Both the position numbers and the translations under genes were made by a program. From Acidobacteriota bacterium (GTDB taxonomy: Bacteria > Acidobacteriota > Holophagae > Holophagales > Holophagaceae): 64,000 nucleotides of DNA. The notes under the pieces were generated by a model. That model worked only from the letters and a program-made list of their open reading frames with translations, had not been told where the DNA came from and did no database searches. Shown piece after piece: positions 33,754 to 42,468 of the stretch. The stretch spans positions 34,525 through 98,524 of the forward strand of contig JAJYRN010000008.1 of the NCBI GenBank assembly GCA_021794095.1, read 5' to 3'. Position 1 is the first letter of the stretch, and the number at the start of each line of letters is the position of its first letter.

Positions 33754-35615
33754 GGCGTCTCCTCATCCGCATCTTCACGATCGGGCTGGGCGGGCTCGAC
33801 CACGGGCTTGGCCTGCTTTCGGGCGATGCGGAACCGGAGGTCATCCAGCCGCTTTTCGAGAGCCGCATGCTCGGGGAACACGAAGGCCAGGGCGCGTTCC
33901 CACTGGTCCGCCGCCTCTTCCAGCTTGCCCTGGGCCAACAGGACCTCGCCCAGGTGCTGGCGCACATCAGGACTGAAGGGGCTGAGTTCGGCGGCCCGGC
34001 GCAGGGTGGCTTCCGCCTGGGCCACGTGGCCCAGCTTGAACTGGGCCCAGCCGAGGCTATCCAGCACATTGCCGTTGTCCGGGGTGGCCTTCGCGCTGGC
34101 CTCGATCAGGGCCGCCGCCTCGGGCAGATTCTGGCCCTGCTCCAGCATCAGGTAGCCCAGGTTGTTGCCCACAAGCGGATCACCGGGCGCCATCTTCTGG
34201 GCTTCGCGGAGCACCCGGAGCGCATCCTGGGGGCGGCCCAGCTGTTCGTAGGCGGAGCTCTGCATGACGAGGAGATCCACGTTGCGCATGGGCCCGAGGG
34301 CGCGGGCCTCATCAATAGCCTGGAGGCACTTGTCCCAGCGGCGGAATTCCTGCCAGAGCGCAGCCATGCCCTCCTTGTGGAGCTGCTCGAGCGCGGTCCG
34401 GGCCTTCCTGCGGGAAAAGAAACGGTATTCGAGCGCGTGGGGCGGCAGGGTGGCGGCCTGGGCGAAGAACGCCACCTTGGGATACTGCTGGATCCCTTCG
34501 CGGATGGCGGCCAGCGCCACCTTCCAATCATCGAGACTGATGTAGGCCTGGCAGAGGTACACCTGCATCTCGCCGGCGATCTGCGGCGAGGGGGCCTCTG
34601 CCTTCATGAGCGCCACCACTTGGGCGCCTTTGCCCTCCAGGAGCAGGCATTCCGCATAAAGCGCGCGGACCCCATTGGCCACCGCATCGCCATTCCCGGG
34701 GCCGGCCACCAGGGGTTTGAGACGTTCCTCCGCCTCGCTGAAGCGGCCCAGGTTCATCAGCGCCAAGGCCGTGTTGAGGGTGATGCGGGGGCTGGGGCGC
34801 AGGGCCTCGGCCCGGGCCAGGCTGCCCAGAGCCTCCTGGAAGCGGGAGGTCTGAAGGCGGATCAGCGAGATGTTCTCCCAGAGGGCGGCTTCATCGGGAA
34901 GGTGCTTCGCCAGCAGGAGGAAGCTCTCCTCCGCGTGGGCCAGGAACCCCGCCTGGATCTGCTCGCGGGCCAGCTCCTCCAGCATGCGGAGCTGGCGTTC
35001 GTTGGGATGGTGCTGATTCAGCGCCAACACCGCTTCCCGCTTGGCGGCATAGTCGTGAGTGGCCACCGCCTGGAGGTAGGCGCGCTCCCAGGCCGGGGTG
35101 AACGAGGGCCTGAGGCGGCCCAGGCGGAGCCAGGCGTGGAGGGCTTCCGGAGCGTCCTTGATCCGCTCCGACACCTCGCCCAGACGGGCCCAGAGTTCCG
35201 GATCCTGGGGCAGCAGGTCCACCGCGGCTTCCAGATCCTTCTGGGCCTGGGGAAAGGCGGAAGCCTCCGTCTGGCCCCGCTCCACCTCCAGGAGGGCCAG
35301 ATGGGCCCTCGCCTCGCCGTTCTGGGGCGCCAAGTCCACGGCCTTCCGGGCCTCGGCCAAGGCGCCATCCAGGTCGCGGGATTCCTGGAGGGCCTCGGAG
35401 AGGCGCAGGTGCGCCTCCGCGCTCTGGGGCACCAGCGCGACCACCTTGCGGTAGAGGACGGCGGCGCCCTCGGGATCGGAGCCGCCGCCGCGGAGCTGGA
35501 GGGCGCGTGCCTTCAGCATCATGGCGCGGACATCCGGGGTCTGGGAGGGCGCCTGGGCCCCCACCAGGGCAGGCACCACGAGGCCCGCCAGGATCAGGGT
35601 TCGAGAATCAGGCAC
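33750..35615 (-). CDS. Secreted or exported TPR-repeat protein
   Basis: About 621 residues, made almost wholly of tetratricopeptide-type helix pairs (for example GRPQDALRVLREAQKMAPGD and KLGHVAQAEATLRRAAELSP) after a signal peptide (ending VPALVGAQA). GTG at 35613-35615 is chosen: it lies inside the aroB stop region (8-base overlap) with GGAGG just upstream, giving a clean signal peptide; a longer frame from 35654 would extend well into aroB. TPR proteins of this size often assist outer-membrane assembly, type IV pilus or secretion complexes. Acidic C-terminus follows KPVVEPAQPDREDADEE. Specific role unknown. Confidence 0.8.
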   Translation of the reverse strand: MPDSRTLILAGLVVPALVGAQAPSQTPDVRAMMLKARALQLRGGGSDPEGAAVLYRKVVALVPQSAEAHLRLSEALQESRDLDGALAEARKAVDLAPQNGEARAHLALLEVERGQTEASAFPQAQKDLEAAVDLLPQDPELWARLGEVSERIKDAPEALHAWLRLGRLRPSFTPAWERAYLQAVATHDYAAKREAVLALNQHHPNERQLRMLEELAREQIQAGFLAHAEESFLLLAKHLPDEAALWENISLIRLQTSRFQEALGSLARAEALRPSPRITLNTALALMNLGRFSEAEERLKPLVAGPGNGDAVANGVRALYAECLLLEGKGAQVVALMKAEAPSPQIAGEMQVYLCQAYISLDDWKVALAAIREGIQQYPKVAFFAQAATLPPHALEYRFFSRRKARTALEQLHKEGMAALWQEFRRWDKCLQAIDEARALGPMRNVDLLVMQSSAYEQLGRPQDALRVLREAQKMAPGDPLVGNNLGYLMLEQGQNLPEAAALIEASAKATPDNGNVLDSLGWAQFKLGHVAQAEATLRRAAELSPFSPDVRQHLGEVLLAQGKLEEAADQWERALAFVFPEHAALEKRLDDLRFRIARKQAKPVVEPAQPDREDADEETP

Positions 35616-36672
35616 GGACGGCCTCCAGGTTGAGTAGCTGAAGCAATCGGGCATGGGGTTCCGCCCAGGCCTCCGGTGGGAGCAGGCGCTGGATGGCGGG
35701 TTCCCCGGGCCTCGGGAGAATGCAGTGGATTTCTGTCAGGGGCGGCCGGTCCGGGGAGACTTGCGAGGCGCGGGCCTTCTTGTCCCGGTGCAGCAGCGGC
35801 AGGCAGGCCTCCCAGGGGGCCACTTCGGCGGCCAGCGGGGCCAGGCGCCGGGCCATGCGATCGAGGAAGTCCTTCGGGAAGGGCTTGGCCCCCTGGGCCT
35901 CGCCAAGCAGGCAGGCAGCGAGGAGGCCGCAGCCCACCGCTTCGCCGTGCAGCAAGCGGTAGCCCGAAGCAGCCTCCAGGGCGTGCCCCAGGGTGTGTCC
36001 CAGGTTGAGCAGGCGCCGCTCGCCGGATTCCCGGGGGTCACGGTACACCACCCCCGCTTTGTGGGCCAGGGCCCGCTCGACCCAGAGCGGCCGGATGGGC
36101 CCGTCCTCGAGCAGTTCCGTGGCCCAGGTCAGATCGCCCAGGACGAGGGCGGTCTTGACCAGCTCCCAGCGGCCGTTGTCCAGGTGCCGGGGCGGCAGGG
36201 TGGCCAGAAAATCGGTGCAGGCCACCAGGCGGCGGGGCGCGTGGAAGGCGCCTACCAGATTCTTCCCTGCATCGAGATCCGCGCCGGTCTTGCCCCCCAG
36301 GCCCGCATCGGCCATGGCCAGCAGGGTGGTGGGCCAGGCCTGCCAGGCCACGCCGCGCAGGAAGAGGGCGGCCGCCAAGCCCGCGAGATCCGTCAGCACC
36401 CCGCCGCCCACGGCCACCACCGTGGCCTCCCGATGCAGGGGAATCCGGGCCCAGTGCTCCAGCCAGGGAATCACGGTCGTGAGGGTCTTTTCCGTTTCGC
36501 TCACGGGCACCCACAGGGCGTGTTCCGGCTCAGGTAGGCCCGCCGTCCGCCACGCCGGGCGCATCTGGAGATCACCCAGCAGGGTCCAGGGCCCCTCGGG
36601 CAGAAGGGCTGCATCCGGCGCCGCGAGCAGGAAAACGTCCGTGGCGAATCCGGGGGGCGTGGCCAGCCGCAT
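35608..36672 (-). CDS. aroB: 3-Dehydroquinate synthase AroB
   Basis: Converts DAHP to 3-dehydroquinate, step two of the shikimate pathway, with NAD and Zn2+. 354 residues, a little shorter than most homologues. Present: the NAD-binding GGGVLTDLAGLAA (about 86-98), the lysine-rich catalytic segment GGKTGADLDAGKNLVGAFHAP, the metal site in NLGHTLGHALE (about 222-232) with its His residues, and HGEAVGCGL. ATG 36672 is chosen: it lies one base after the stop of the preceding gene, and upstream in-frame starts would overlap that gene. Operon: PA-domain protein, aroB, TPR protein, LolB-like protein. Confidence 0.93.
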   Translation of the reverse strand: MRLATPPGFATDVFLLAAPDAALLPEGPWTLLGDLQMRPAWRTAGLPEPEHALWVPVSETEKTLTTVIPWLEHWARIPLHREATVVAVGGGVLTDLAGLAAALFLRGVAWQAWPTTLLAMADAGLGGKTGADLDAGKNLVGAFHAPRRLVACTDFLATLPPRHLDNGRWELVKTALVLGDLTWATELLEDGPIRPLWVERALAHKAGVVYRDPRESGERRLLNLGHTLGHALEAASGYRLLHGEAVGCGLLAACLLGEAQGAKPFPKDFLDRMARRLAPLAAEVAPWEACLPLLHRDKKARASQVSPDRPPLTEIHCILPRPGEPAIQRLLPPEAWAEPHARLLQLLNLEAVRA

Positions 36673-36673
36673 G

Positions 36674-37333
36674 CTAGCGCCTGTCCCGGTCATCGGGATC
36701 CCGGCGGTGGCCAGGCGCCCGCCCCCCGGGCACGTCCAGCGTGAGCGTGGTCCAAGGCGCATAGATGAAATCCTGGCTCTGGGGATGGCCGGTGGAAATG
36801 ATCCTGCGCAGGCGGGCGGCCAGATCGCCGCATTCGGGAGACAGGGACGCGGGGGTCATGACCAGCACGGGAAGGTCCACGTTCCCGAGAACCATCCGGG
36901 GGCCAGGAAGCGGCGCCTCCTCCAGCACGATCACCCCGAGGGCGCCCGCTTGGTCCAGACGCCGGATGCGGGCCGCCAGGCTCCGATCCTTCCGCGGTAG
37001 GCGGGCGAACACTGGCAGCTCCGGCACCCGGCGGGCGATGATGGCCACATGGTTCCGCAGATCGAGACCGGCTAGATCGTCATAGCCCCCCGGCCCATGC
37101 AGGCCGAAGCCTGCGAAGGCCAGGGGCGCGTTGCGGAAGGAGGTGCCCGGTGGCGCCCACAGCACGCAGATGTCCTTCCCCCAGGCCAGGGCCCGGCCAG
37201 CATCCCCTTTAGAGAGCATCGCCCGGCCCGGTGCCGCCTGGGCCTGGGCGGCAGGAGCAGGAAGGCCGGCCCGGGCGGAGCCCCCGGAGGCGGCGAGGGC
37301 CGAAAGGAACACCAGGAATGTGCCAGGACGCAT
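36674..37333 (-). CDS. Secreted PA-domain protein without a peptidase domain
   Basis: A 219-residue protein with a signal peptide (about 1-22) and a protease-associated (PA) domain (about 70-170). The PA pattern resembles that in M28/M36 peptidases: GFGLHGPGGYDDLAGLDL, a VAIIARRVP strand, an Arg-rich insertion, and GALGVIVLEEA. No catalytic peptidase domain follows; the protein ends in a short basic tail. It is first of the minus-strand operon with aroB, and divergent from the ABC exporter across about 80 bases. PA domains usually govern protein or ligand contact, so an accessory role is likely; its place in an aro operon is odd. Confidence 0.7.
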   Translation of the reverse strand: MRPGTFLVFLSALAASGGSARAGLPAPAAQAQAAPGRAMLSKGDAGRALAWGKDICVLWAPPGTSFRNAPLAFAGFGLHGPGGYDDLAGLDLRNHVAIIARRVPELPVFARLPRKDRSLAARIRRLDQAGALGVIVLEEAPLPGPRMVLGNVDLPVLVMTPASLSPECGDLAARLRRIISTGHPQSQDFIYAPWTTLTLDVPGGRAPGHRRDPDDRDRR

Positions 37334-37412
37334 GACCCCTCCAGGGGTGCCTCCACTTTACCGGGCCCGACCCCAATCGGGCGAAGCCGTGCGCATGTGG
37401 GAGAATGCCCCT

Positions 37413-39200
37413 ATGTCGGAACAGGAAGCCTTTTTCCAGCCGGATGCCGTGGACGCCCACCCCCTGCGGCAGGCGCTTCTGTGGCGGCTGGCAGGTTACC
37501 TGAAACCCTACTGGCCCGCCCTCCTGACGCTGTTGCTGCTCATGAGCCTGGGCGCCTTCCTGGAGGTGATGCCCTCCCAGCTCACCCTGGTGATGATCAA
37601 CCGCTTCATGGCGCAGGGCAGCCTCCAGGGCGCCACCCGTCTGGTGGCCGCCTTCATCGCGGTACTGGCTGGGGGCTTCATCGTCAGCTTCCTGCGCTAC
37701 TACCTGCTGGCCTGGGTGGGCCAGAAGGCCATGGTGGAACTCCGGGTGCAACTGTTCACCCACCTGATGGGCCGCAGCACCCACTTCTTCCATCGGAACC
37801 CCGTGGGCCGCCTGATGACCCGCGTGACCAGCGATGTCCAGAACCTGAACGAGATGTTCGCCTCGGGGTTCGTGGCCATCGTGGGGGATGCCATGTCCCT
37901 GCTGGCCATCGTGGGGTGGATGTTCTGGACCAACGCCGGCATGGCCCTGGTGGCGCTGGGGATCCTTCCCCTGCTGCTGGCCGCCACGGAAATCTTCCGC
38001 CGCCGCGCCGGCGAGGCCTTCCGGGAGACCCAGCGGCGCTACGCCGCCATCAACGCCTACCTCCAGGAGCAGATCTCAGGCATGGGCCTGGTGCAGGTGA
38101 ACGCCCAGGAAGCGCGCAGCAAGCAGGGATTCCACGCCCTCAATGAGGACTACCTGGAGGCCTTCCTCCGCACCATTTTCGCCTACGCCGTCTTCTTCCC
38201 CGTGGTGGAATTCATCACCTCGGGCACCCTGGCGGCCCTGATCTTCTACGCCGGCTTCAAGCTCAAGGCCGGCGCCATCACCTGGGGGCTGCTCCTGGCC
38301 TTCATCCAGCAGTCGGGGCGGTTCTTCCGGCCCATCCGGGAACTGGCCGAGCGCTACAACGTGATGCAGACCGCCCTGGCTTCGAGCGAGCGCATTTTCC
38401 GCCTGCTGGACAACCAGGAGGAGATCCCCGAGGCCCCGGGGGCCAAGCCTGTGGCCTTCGAGCGCGAGATCCGGCTCGAGGACATCTCCTTCGCCTACGA
38501 CGCGGATGGCCGCCGGGTGGTGCGGAACCTCAGCGGCGTCATTCCCAAGGGCCGCCGGATCGCGGTGGTGGGGCACACGGGCGCCGGCAAGAGCACCCTG
38601 ATCAACCTGCTCATGCGCTTCTACGATCCGCTGGAAGGCCGGCTCACGGTGGATGGCCAGGACGCGCGAAACCTCAGGCTGCGCGACCTCCGCGCCCTCT
38701 TCGGCCTGGTGCTCCAGGATGTCTTCGTCTTCTCGGGCACCCTGCGGGAGAACATCCTGCTGGACCGCCCAGAAGAGGAGGCGCGCCTGGTTTCCGTGCT
38801 GGAACAAAGCCAGCTCAAGGATCTGGTGGCCCGCCTGCCCCTGGGCCTGGAGACCCAGGTGGGAGAACGGGGCCAGAAGCTCAGCGCAGGGGAACGCCAG
38901 CTCCTGGCCTTCGCCCGGATGCTCTACCAGGAGCCCGAAGTGCTGCTGCTCGACGAAGCCACCGCCAACATTGATTCGGAGACGGAAGCCAAGATCCAGG
39001 CTGTCATCGAGCGGGTCAGCCACCGCCTCACCACCTTCACCATCGCCCACCGCCTTTCCACCATCCGCGATGCCGACGAGATCTGGGTCATGGACCAGGG
39101 CGCCCTGGTCGAGCGCGGCACCCATGATGGCCTCATCGCCCAGGAAGGCGTCTACGCCAAGCTGGTGCGCCTCCAGTTCACGGAGAGCGAGGCGGCCTGA
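37413..39200 (+). CDS. ABC exporter (ATP-binding and permease fused, MsbA/YheH-like)
   Basis: A 595-residue half-transporter with six transmembrane helices (about 30-310) and a C-terminal nucleotide-binding domain. Seen: Walker A GHTGAGKSTL (about 389-398), Q-loop LQDVF, signature LSAGERQLLAFARM, Walker B EVLLLDEATANID and H-loop TIAHRLST. The signature Gly-Glu in place of Gly-Gln fits the heterodimeric multidrug-exporter branch (YheH/LmrC-like), but no partner half is next to it. ATG 37413 is chosen: GGAG lies nine bases upstream and the N-terminus fits. A short copy of its 3' end recurs at 40750-40788. Confidence 0.9.
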   Translation: MSEQEAFFQPDAVDAHPLRQALLWRLAGYLKPYWPALLTLLLLMSLGAFLEVMPSQLTLVMINRFMAQGSLQGATRLVAAFIAVLAGGFIVSFLRYYLLAWVGQKAMVELRVQLFTHLMGRSTHFFHRNPVGRLMTRVTSDVQNLNEMFASGFVAIVGDAMSLLAIVGWMFWTNAGMALVALGILPLLLAATEIFRRRAGEAFRETQRRYAAINAYLQEQISGMGLVQVNAQEARSKQGFHALNEDYLEAFLRTIFAYAVFFPVVEFITSGTLAALIFYAGFKLKAGAITWGLLLAFIQQSGRFFRPIRELAERYNVMQTALASSERIFRLLDNQEEIPEAPGAKPVAFEREIRLEDISFAYDADGRRVVRNLSGVIPKGRRIAVVGHTGAGKSTLINLLMRFYDPLEGRLTVDGQDARNLRLRDLRALFGLVLQDVFVFSGTLRENILLDRPEEEARLVSVLEQSQLKDLVARLPLGLETQVGERGQKLSAGERQLLAFARMLYQEPEVLLLDEATANIDSETEAKIQAVIERVSHRLTTFTIAHRLSTIRDADEIWVMDQGALVERGTHDGLIAQEGVYAKLVRLQFTESEAA

Positions 39201-39207
39201 GGCACCG

Positions 39208-40191
39208 TCAGGGCTCGACTCGGACAGGTGCCTGGGTCCAGGCTGCCATGGCGGCTGGAGCGAGGAACGACCAGGCGACAATCCGGCTCTGCTTCTGGCC
39301 CTGGGCCATGGGGATGATCCGGATCTCCCGTGCCCCGGCCTGTCGAAGCGCACGCTGCACCGCCGGAAGATGGCTGGAGGCCGAGATGAGGGTGGTGAAC
39401 CAGGTCACGCGATCCGCGAGGCTCCGGCTCTCCTGGATCATGCGCATCACGAACCCCGTTTCGCCGCCTTCGCACCACAATTCAGCCCCCTGGCCGCCGA
39501 AGTTGCGCCCGGTCCCGCCCCGCCCGAGCTTGCGCCATTTGCGACGGGTCGCCTCGTCCGCCTCGTTCAGGGAACCGTAGAAGGGTGGATTGCAGAGGGT
39601 GATCTCGAAGCGCTCATCGGCCTCGACCGTGCCCCCGAAGATCCGTTCCGGATGGGTCTGCCGCCGCAGCGACACGGCGCGGGCAAGATCCGGATTGGCC
39701 GCCAGGATGCGGGTGGCCGAGGCCAGGGCCAAGGCATCCAGCTCCGTGCCCACGAAGGACCAGCCGTACTCCCGATGACCGAGGAGGGGGAAAATGGCGC
39801 TGGCCCCCACGCCGATATCCAAGGCCCGAATGCGGGATCCCCGGGGAATGGCGCCGCCATGGGTGGAAGCCAGCAGATCCGCCAGGTGATGGAGGTAATC
39901 CGCCCTCCCCGGGATGGGCGGGCAGAGGCAGCCGCGGGGCAGATCCCAGTCCCGGATCCCGTAGTCCACGAGCAGCAGGGCCCGGTTCAGGGCCTTCACG
40001 GCCTCGGGATCGGCGAAATCCACGCTGTCGTTTCCATAGGCATTGCGATGCACGAAGGTCCGGAGAAACGGGCTGGCGGCCACCAGGCGAGGAAAGTCGT
40101 ACCCGGTGGCATGGCGGTTGCGCGGATGCAGGCCGACCTTGACGGGCAGGCTCCGACCCTGTGGACGGTGGGATCGCGCGGACATCGGCAT
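39208..40191 (-). CDS. rlmF: 23S rRNA (adenine1618-N6)-methyltransferase RlmF
   Basis: Predicted to methylate A1618 of 23S rRNA. About 327 residues with the RlmF N-terminal region ([15 protein letters not shown], about 23-37; [16 protein letters not shown]), the SAM motif [15 protein letters not shown] (about 130-144), GYxF-type FVGTELD, and the N6-adenine catalytic motif CNPPFY. ATG 40191 is used because upstream starts overlap the neighbouring gene; a second Met two codons later is also possible. It is convergent with the ABC exporter gene, 7 bases apart. It lies between the two copies of that gene's 3' end, together with the next gene. Confidence 0.9.
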   Translation of the reverse strand: MPMSARSHRPQGRSLPVKVGLHPRNRHATGYDFPRLVAASPFLRTFVHRNAYGNDSVDFADPEAVKALNRALLLVDYGIRDWDLPRGCLCPPIPGRADYLHHLADLLASTHGGAIPRGSRIRALDIGVGASAIFPLLGHREYGWSFVGTELDALALASATRILAANPDLARAVSLRRQTHPERIFGGTVEADERFEITLCNPPFYGSLNEADEATRRKWRKLGRGGTGRNFGGQGAELWCEGGETGFVMRMIQESRSLADRVTWFTTLISASSHLPAVQRALRQAGAREIRIIPMAQGQKQSRIVAWSFLAPAAMAAWTQAPVRVEP

Positions 40192-40210
40192 CGGACCAGG
40201 CTTCCCGGAA

Positions 40211-40660
40211 TCAGGGTTTCTCGCAGGCAGGATCCCCCTTGTCGAAGAGGACCCGCCAATGGCCACCGGACTCCAGCCGCCAGACGGACGTGAAGGTCCC
40301 GATGAGCTTGCCCTTGGGATCCCGCACCGGTCCTGTGCTCAGGGCAAGGCCCCCCGAATCCAGGACCTCCACCCGGCCAGGCGCCCAGGAGAACCTGGGA
40401 ATCGGGCCTTCATAGAAGGGGGCCCATCCAGCCATCACCTCGGCCTTCCCGCGGAAGGTCCGGTCGCCGCCTAGGAAGACCGCGTCATCGGCCAGGAACC
40501 CCTGGAAGGCCTTGAAATCCCGGTTGCTCATCGTGCGGGCGAAGGCACGCTCCGCCTCCACCACCTGCTGCTGAAGGGAGGCCCTCTCCATGATCGTCTT
40601 CGGAGAGGAGCAGGCCATCAGAACCAGCAGAGCGGATGAAACCCCCAGAGCCTGCCGCAT
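40211..40660 (-). CDS. DUF4440/SnoaL-like lipoprotein
   Basis: A 149-residue lipoprotein: a signal peptide with lipobox LMACSS (Cys17), then a compact alpha+beta domain of the NTF2-like DUF4440 family (helix [27 protein letters not shown], strands [14 protein letters not shown] and [18 protein letters not shown]). Members bind small ligands or act as uncharacterised enzymes. It lies 19 bases upstream of rlmF on the same strand, so the pair may share a promoter in 40661-40749. No partner enzyme is apparent. Confidence 0.83.
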   Translation of the reverse strand: MRQALGVSSALLVLMACSSPKTIMERASLQQQVVEAERAFARTMSNRDFKAFQGFLADDAVFLGGDRTFRGKAEVMAGWAPFYEGPIPRFSWAPGRVEVLDSGGLALSTGPVRDPKGKLIGTFTSVWRLESGGHWRVLFDKGDPACEKP

Positions 40661-40749
40661 GAAGCACCTCGATCGTGAGAACCAGCCTCCGGAGGAATGA
40701 GCCTGAGCCGGAGAAGCTTTCTAGAACCATCCTGAGCCCAAAGCCTCCC

Positions 40750-40788
40750 CTGGTGCGCCTCCAGTTCACAGAGAGCGAGGCGGCGTAG
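40750..40788 (+). pseudogene. Remnant 3' end of an ABC exporter gene
   Basis: These 39 bases encode LVRLQFTESEAA and a stop, exactly the last 12 residues of the exporter at 37413-39200 (bases 39162-39200). Differences are synonymous or a stop swap: ACG to ACA, GCC to GCG, and TGA to TAG. Sequence upstream (40661-40749) has no match to the exporter. The pattern fits the end of a lost paralogous exporter gene, or a duplication made when the rlmF-lipoprotein segment arrived. Confidence 0.65.
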
Positions 40789-40828
40789 CGCGTTGGACAG
40801 TGGCATCCTTGCCGTTGGAGCCCACACC

Positions 40829-42436
40829 ATGGCGACTGTCCCCACCCAGCTCACCCAGGCCGATGCGCTCCGTAAAGCGGGGCAGTTCGCGGAGGCGGAA
40901 TCGGGCTACCGCCAGGTGCTCGCGGCCCACCCGGACCATCTGGACGCGCTCGTCGGGCTGGGGCGCACCCTTTCCTGCCTCGGGCAGCCCAGCGCGGGCG
41001 TGGCCTGCCTGGGGCGGGCGCTGGCCCTCCAGCCGGACCATCCCGAGGCGCGCTGGGCCCTCGGACTGACCCTCCACGCCTTCGCCCAGGAACTCGCCGG
41101 ACACGGCCAGGCGGCCCAGGCCATCGCCATGCTCGGGCAGGCCCTCCAGTTCAACCCGGATTTCGCGGATACCCATCTTCTGCTCGGGAATCTGCTCAAG
41201 GACCAGGGCAACCTCAGGGATGCGATCCGGCACTACGAGCGCGTGGTGGCGCTCAAGCCGGATTCCATCGAGGCCTTGACACATCTCGGCATGCTCCACG
41301 CCGAAGCCAACCACAGCCTGGAGGCCATCAAGTGGTACCAGTGGGCCCTGGCGGTCGCGCCCGACGACGAGGAGGCCCATTTCAACCTGGCGGCCATGCT
41401 GGAGTGCGAGGCCCGGCTGGCCGAGGCCCAGATTCACCGCAGGCGCGCCCCACGGCCCATGCCCCTGATGGTCGAGACCGCCCCGGAGCCGCGCCGGACC
41501 GTCCTCGTCCCCTGGGCGGCCGGCACCGGAAACGTGCCCATTGACACCCTCATGCCCAGGGCCACCACCACCCGGATCAAGTGGATCGTCGAGTGCGCCA
41601 CTGACGCCCAGGAGGCGGAGCTGCCCCCCCATGACGTGGTGTTCAACGCCATCGGCAATGCCGAGATCGCCGAGCTTTCCCTCGGGCGCCTGCTTCGCTT
41701 CTGCCAGGGGCGCACGGTCCTCAACCACCCGGACCGGGTGATGGCCACCCGCCGCGACCTGCTCCCGGACCTTCTCGCGGGGCTGCCGGATGTCCTCGTG
41801 CCGCGCATCGTCCGTCTTCGCCGGGACGAAGCCCTGGGCTCCGGCCTGACAGAACGGCTGGCGGCAGCGGGCCTGGCCTTCCCCTTGATCGTACGCCCCG
41901 TGAGTTGCCAGGGCGGCAAAGGGGCCCAGCGGGTGGACACGGAAGCCCAGTTGGAGGAGGCCCTCGCCTCCGATGCCGACGGTTTCTACCTCATCGCCTT
42001 CCAGGACAGCACCGGGCCAGACGGCTACTTCCGGAAGTACCGCATGATCTTCGTGGATGGCCAACCCTACCCCTACCACCTGGCCATCTCCCAGAGCTGG
42101 CTGGTGCACTACCACACCGCCCACATGCTGGAGGCGCCCTGGAAACGCGAGGAGGAACGGCGCTTCCTGGAGGCCCCCGCGGAAACCCTGGGGCCCAGAG
42201 CCACCGCGGCCATCGAGGCCATCGGCCGCAGGCTGGGCCTGGACTATGCCGGGATTGACTTCGCGGTGATCGGGGAGGGCACCGTCCTCGTCTTCGAGGC
42301 CAACGCCACCATGCTGGTGCATCTCCAGGATGACCCGGAGCTGTTTCCCGCCAAGCACGCCGCTGTGCCGAGGATCTTCCGCGCCTTCGAGGCCCTGCTC
42401 GACCGCGCCATCGCGCGGACGAAGGCCCTCCCCTGA
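40829..42436 (+). CDS. TPR/ATP-grasp fusion protein of unknown substrate
   Basis: A 535-residue protein with an N-terminal TPR domain of six or so repeats (about 5-210; for example ALRKAGQFAEAESGYRQVL and LGNLLKDQGNLRDAIRHYE) joined to a C-terminal ATP-grasp ligase-type domain (about 245-535). ATP-grasp signs: phosphate- and adenine-binding PLIVRPVSCQGGKGAQRV, YRMIFVDGQPYPYHLAIS and the metal-binding end DYAGIDFAVIGEGTVLVFEANA. ATG 40829 is used, with GGAG eight bases upstream; the longer TTG start adds 12 residues. Such enzymes ligate carboxylates to amines or thiols, but nothing next to it is an obvious substrate or precursor peptide. Neighbours are unrelated. Confidence 0.8.
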   Translation: MATVPTQLTQADALRKAGQFAEAESGYRQVLAAHPDHLDALVGLGRTLSCLGQPSAGVACLGRALALQPDHPEARWALGLTLHAFAQELAGHGQAAQAIAMLGQALQFNPDFADTHLLLGNLLKDQGNLRDAIRHYERVVALKPDSIEALTHLGMLHAEANHSLEAIKWYQWALAVAPDDEEAHFNLAAMLECEARLAEAQIHRRRAPRPMPLMVETAPEPRRTVLVPWAAGTGNVPIDTLMPRATTTRIKWIVECATDAQEAELPPHDVVFNAIGNAEIAELSLGRLLRFCQGRTVLNHPDRVMATRRDLLPDLLAGLPDVLVPRIVRLRRDEALGSGLTERLAAAGLAFPLIVRPVSCQGGKGAQRVDTEAQLEEALASDADGFYLIAFQDSTGPDGYFRKYRMIFVDGQPYPYHLAISQSWLVHYHTAHMLEAPWKREEERRFLEAPAETLGPRATAAIEAIGRRLGLDYAGIDFAVIGEGTVLVFEANATMLVHLQDDPELFPAKHAAVPRIFRAFEALLDRAIARTKALP

Positions 42437-42468
42437 CCGCCCCAGAACCGGGCTGGCACACTGGAGCC

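Noticed and set aside
39201..40749. Integrative element bounded by the 39-bp repeats
   Set aside because: The interval holds only rlmF and a lipoprotein gene, with no recombinase or inverted ends; decay of a paralogous gene explains the repeat better.
42437..42468. TPP riboswitch before the ThiE-like fusion
   Set aside because: Only 32 bases separate it from the upstream gene, with no conserved THI-box segments.
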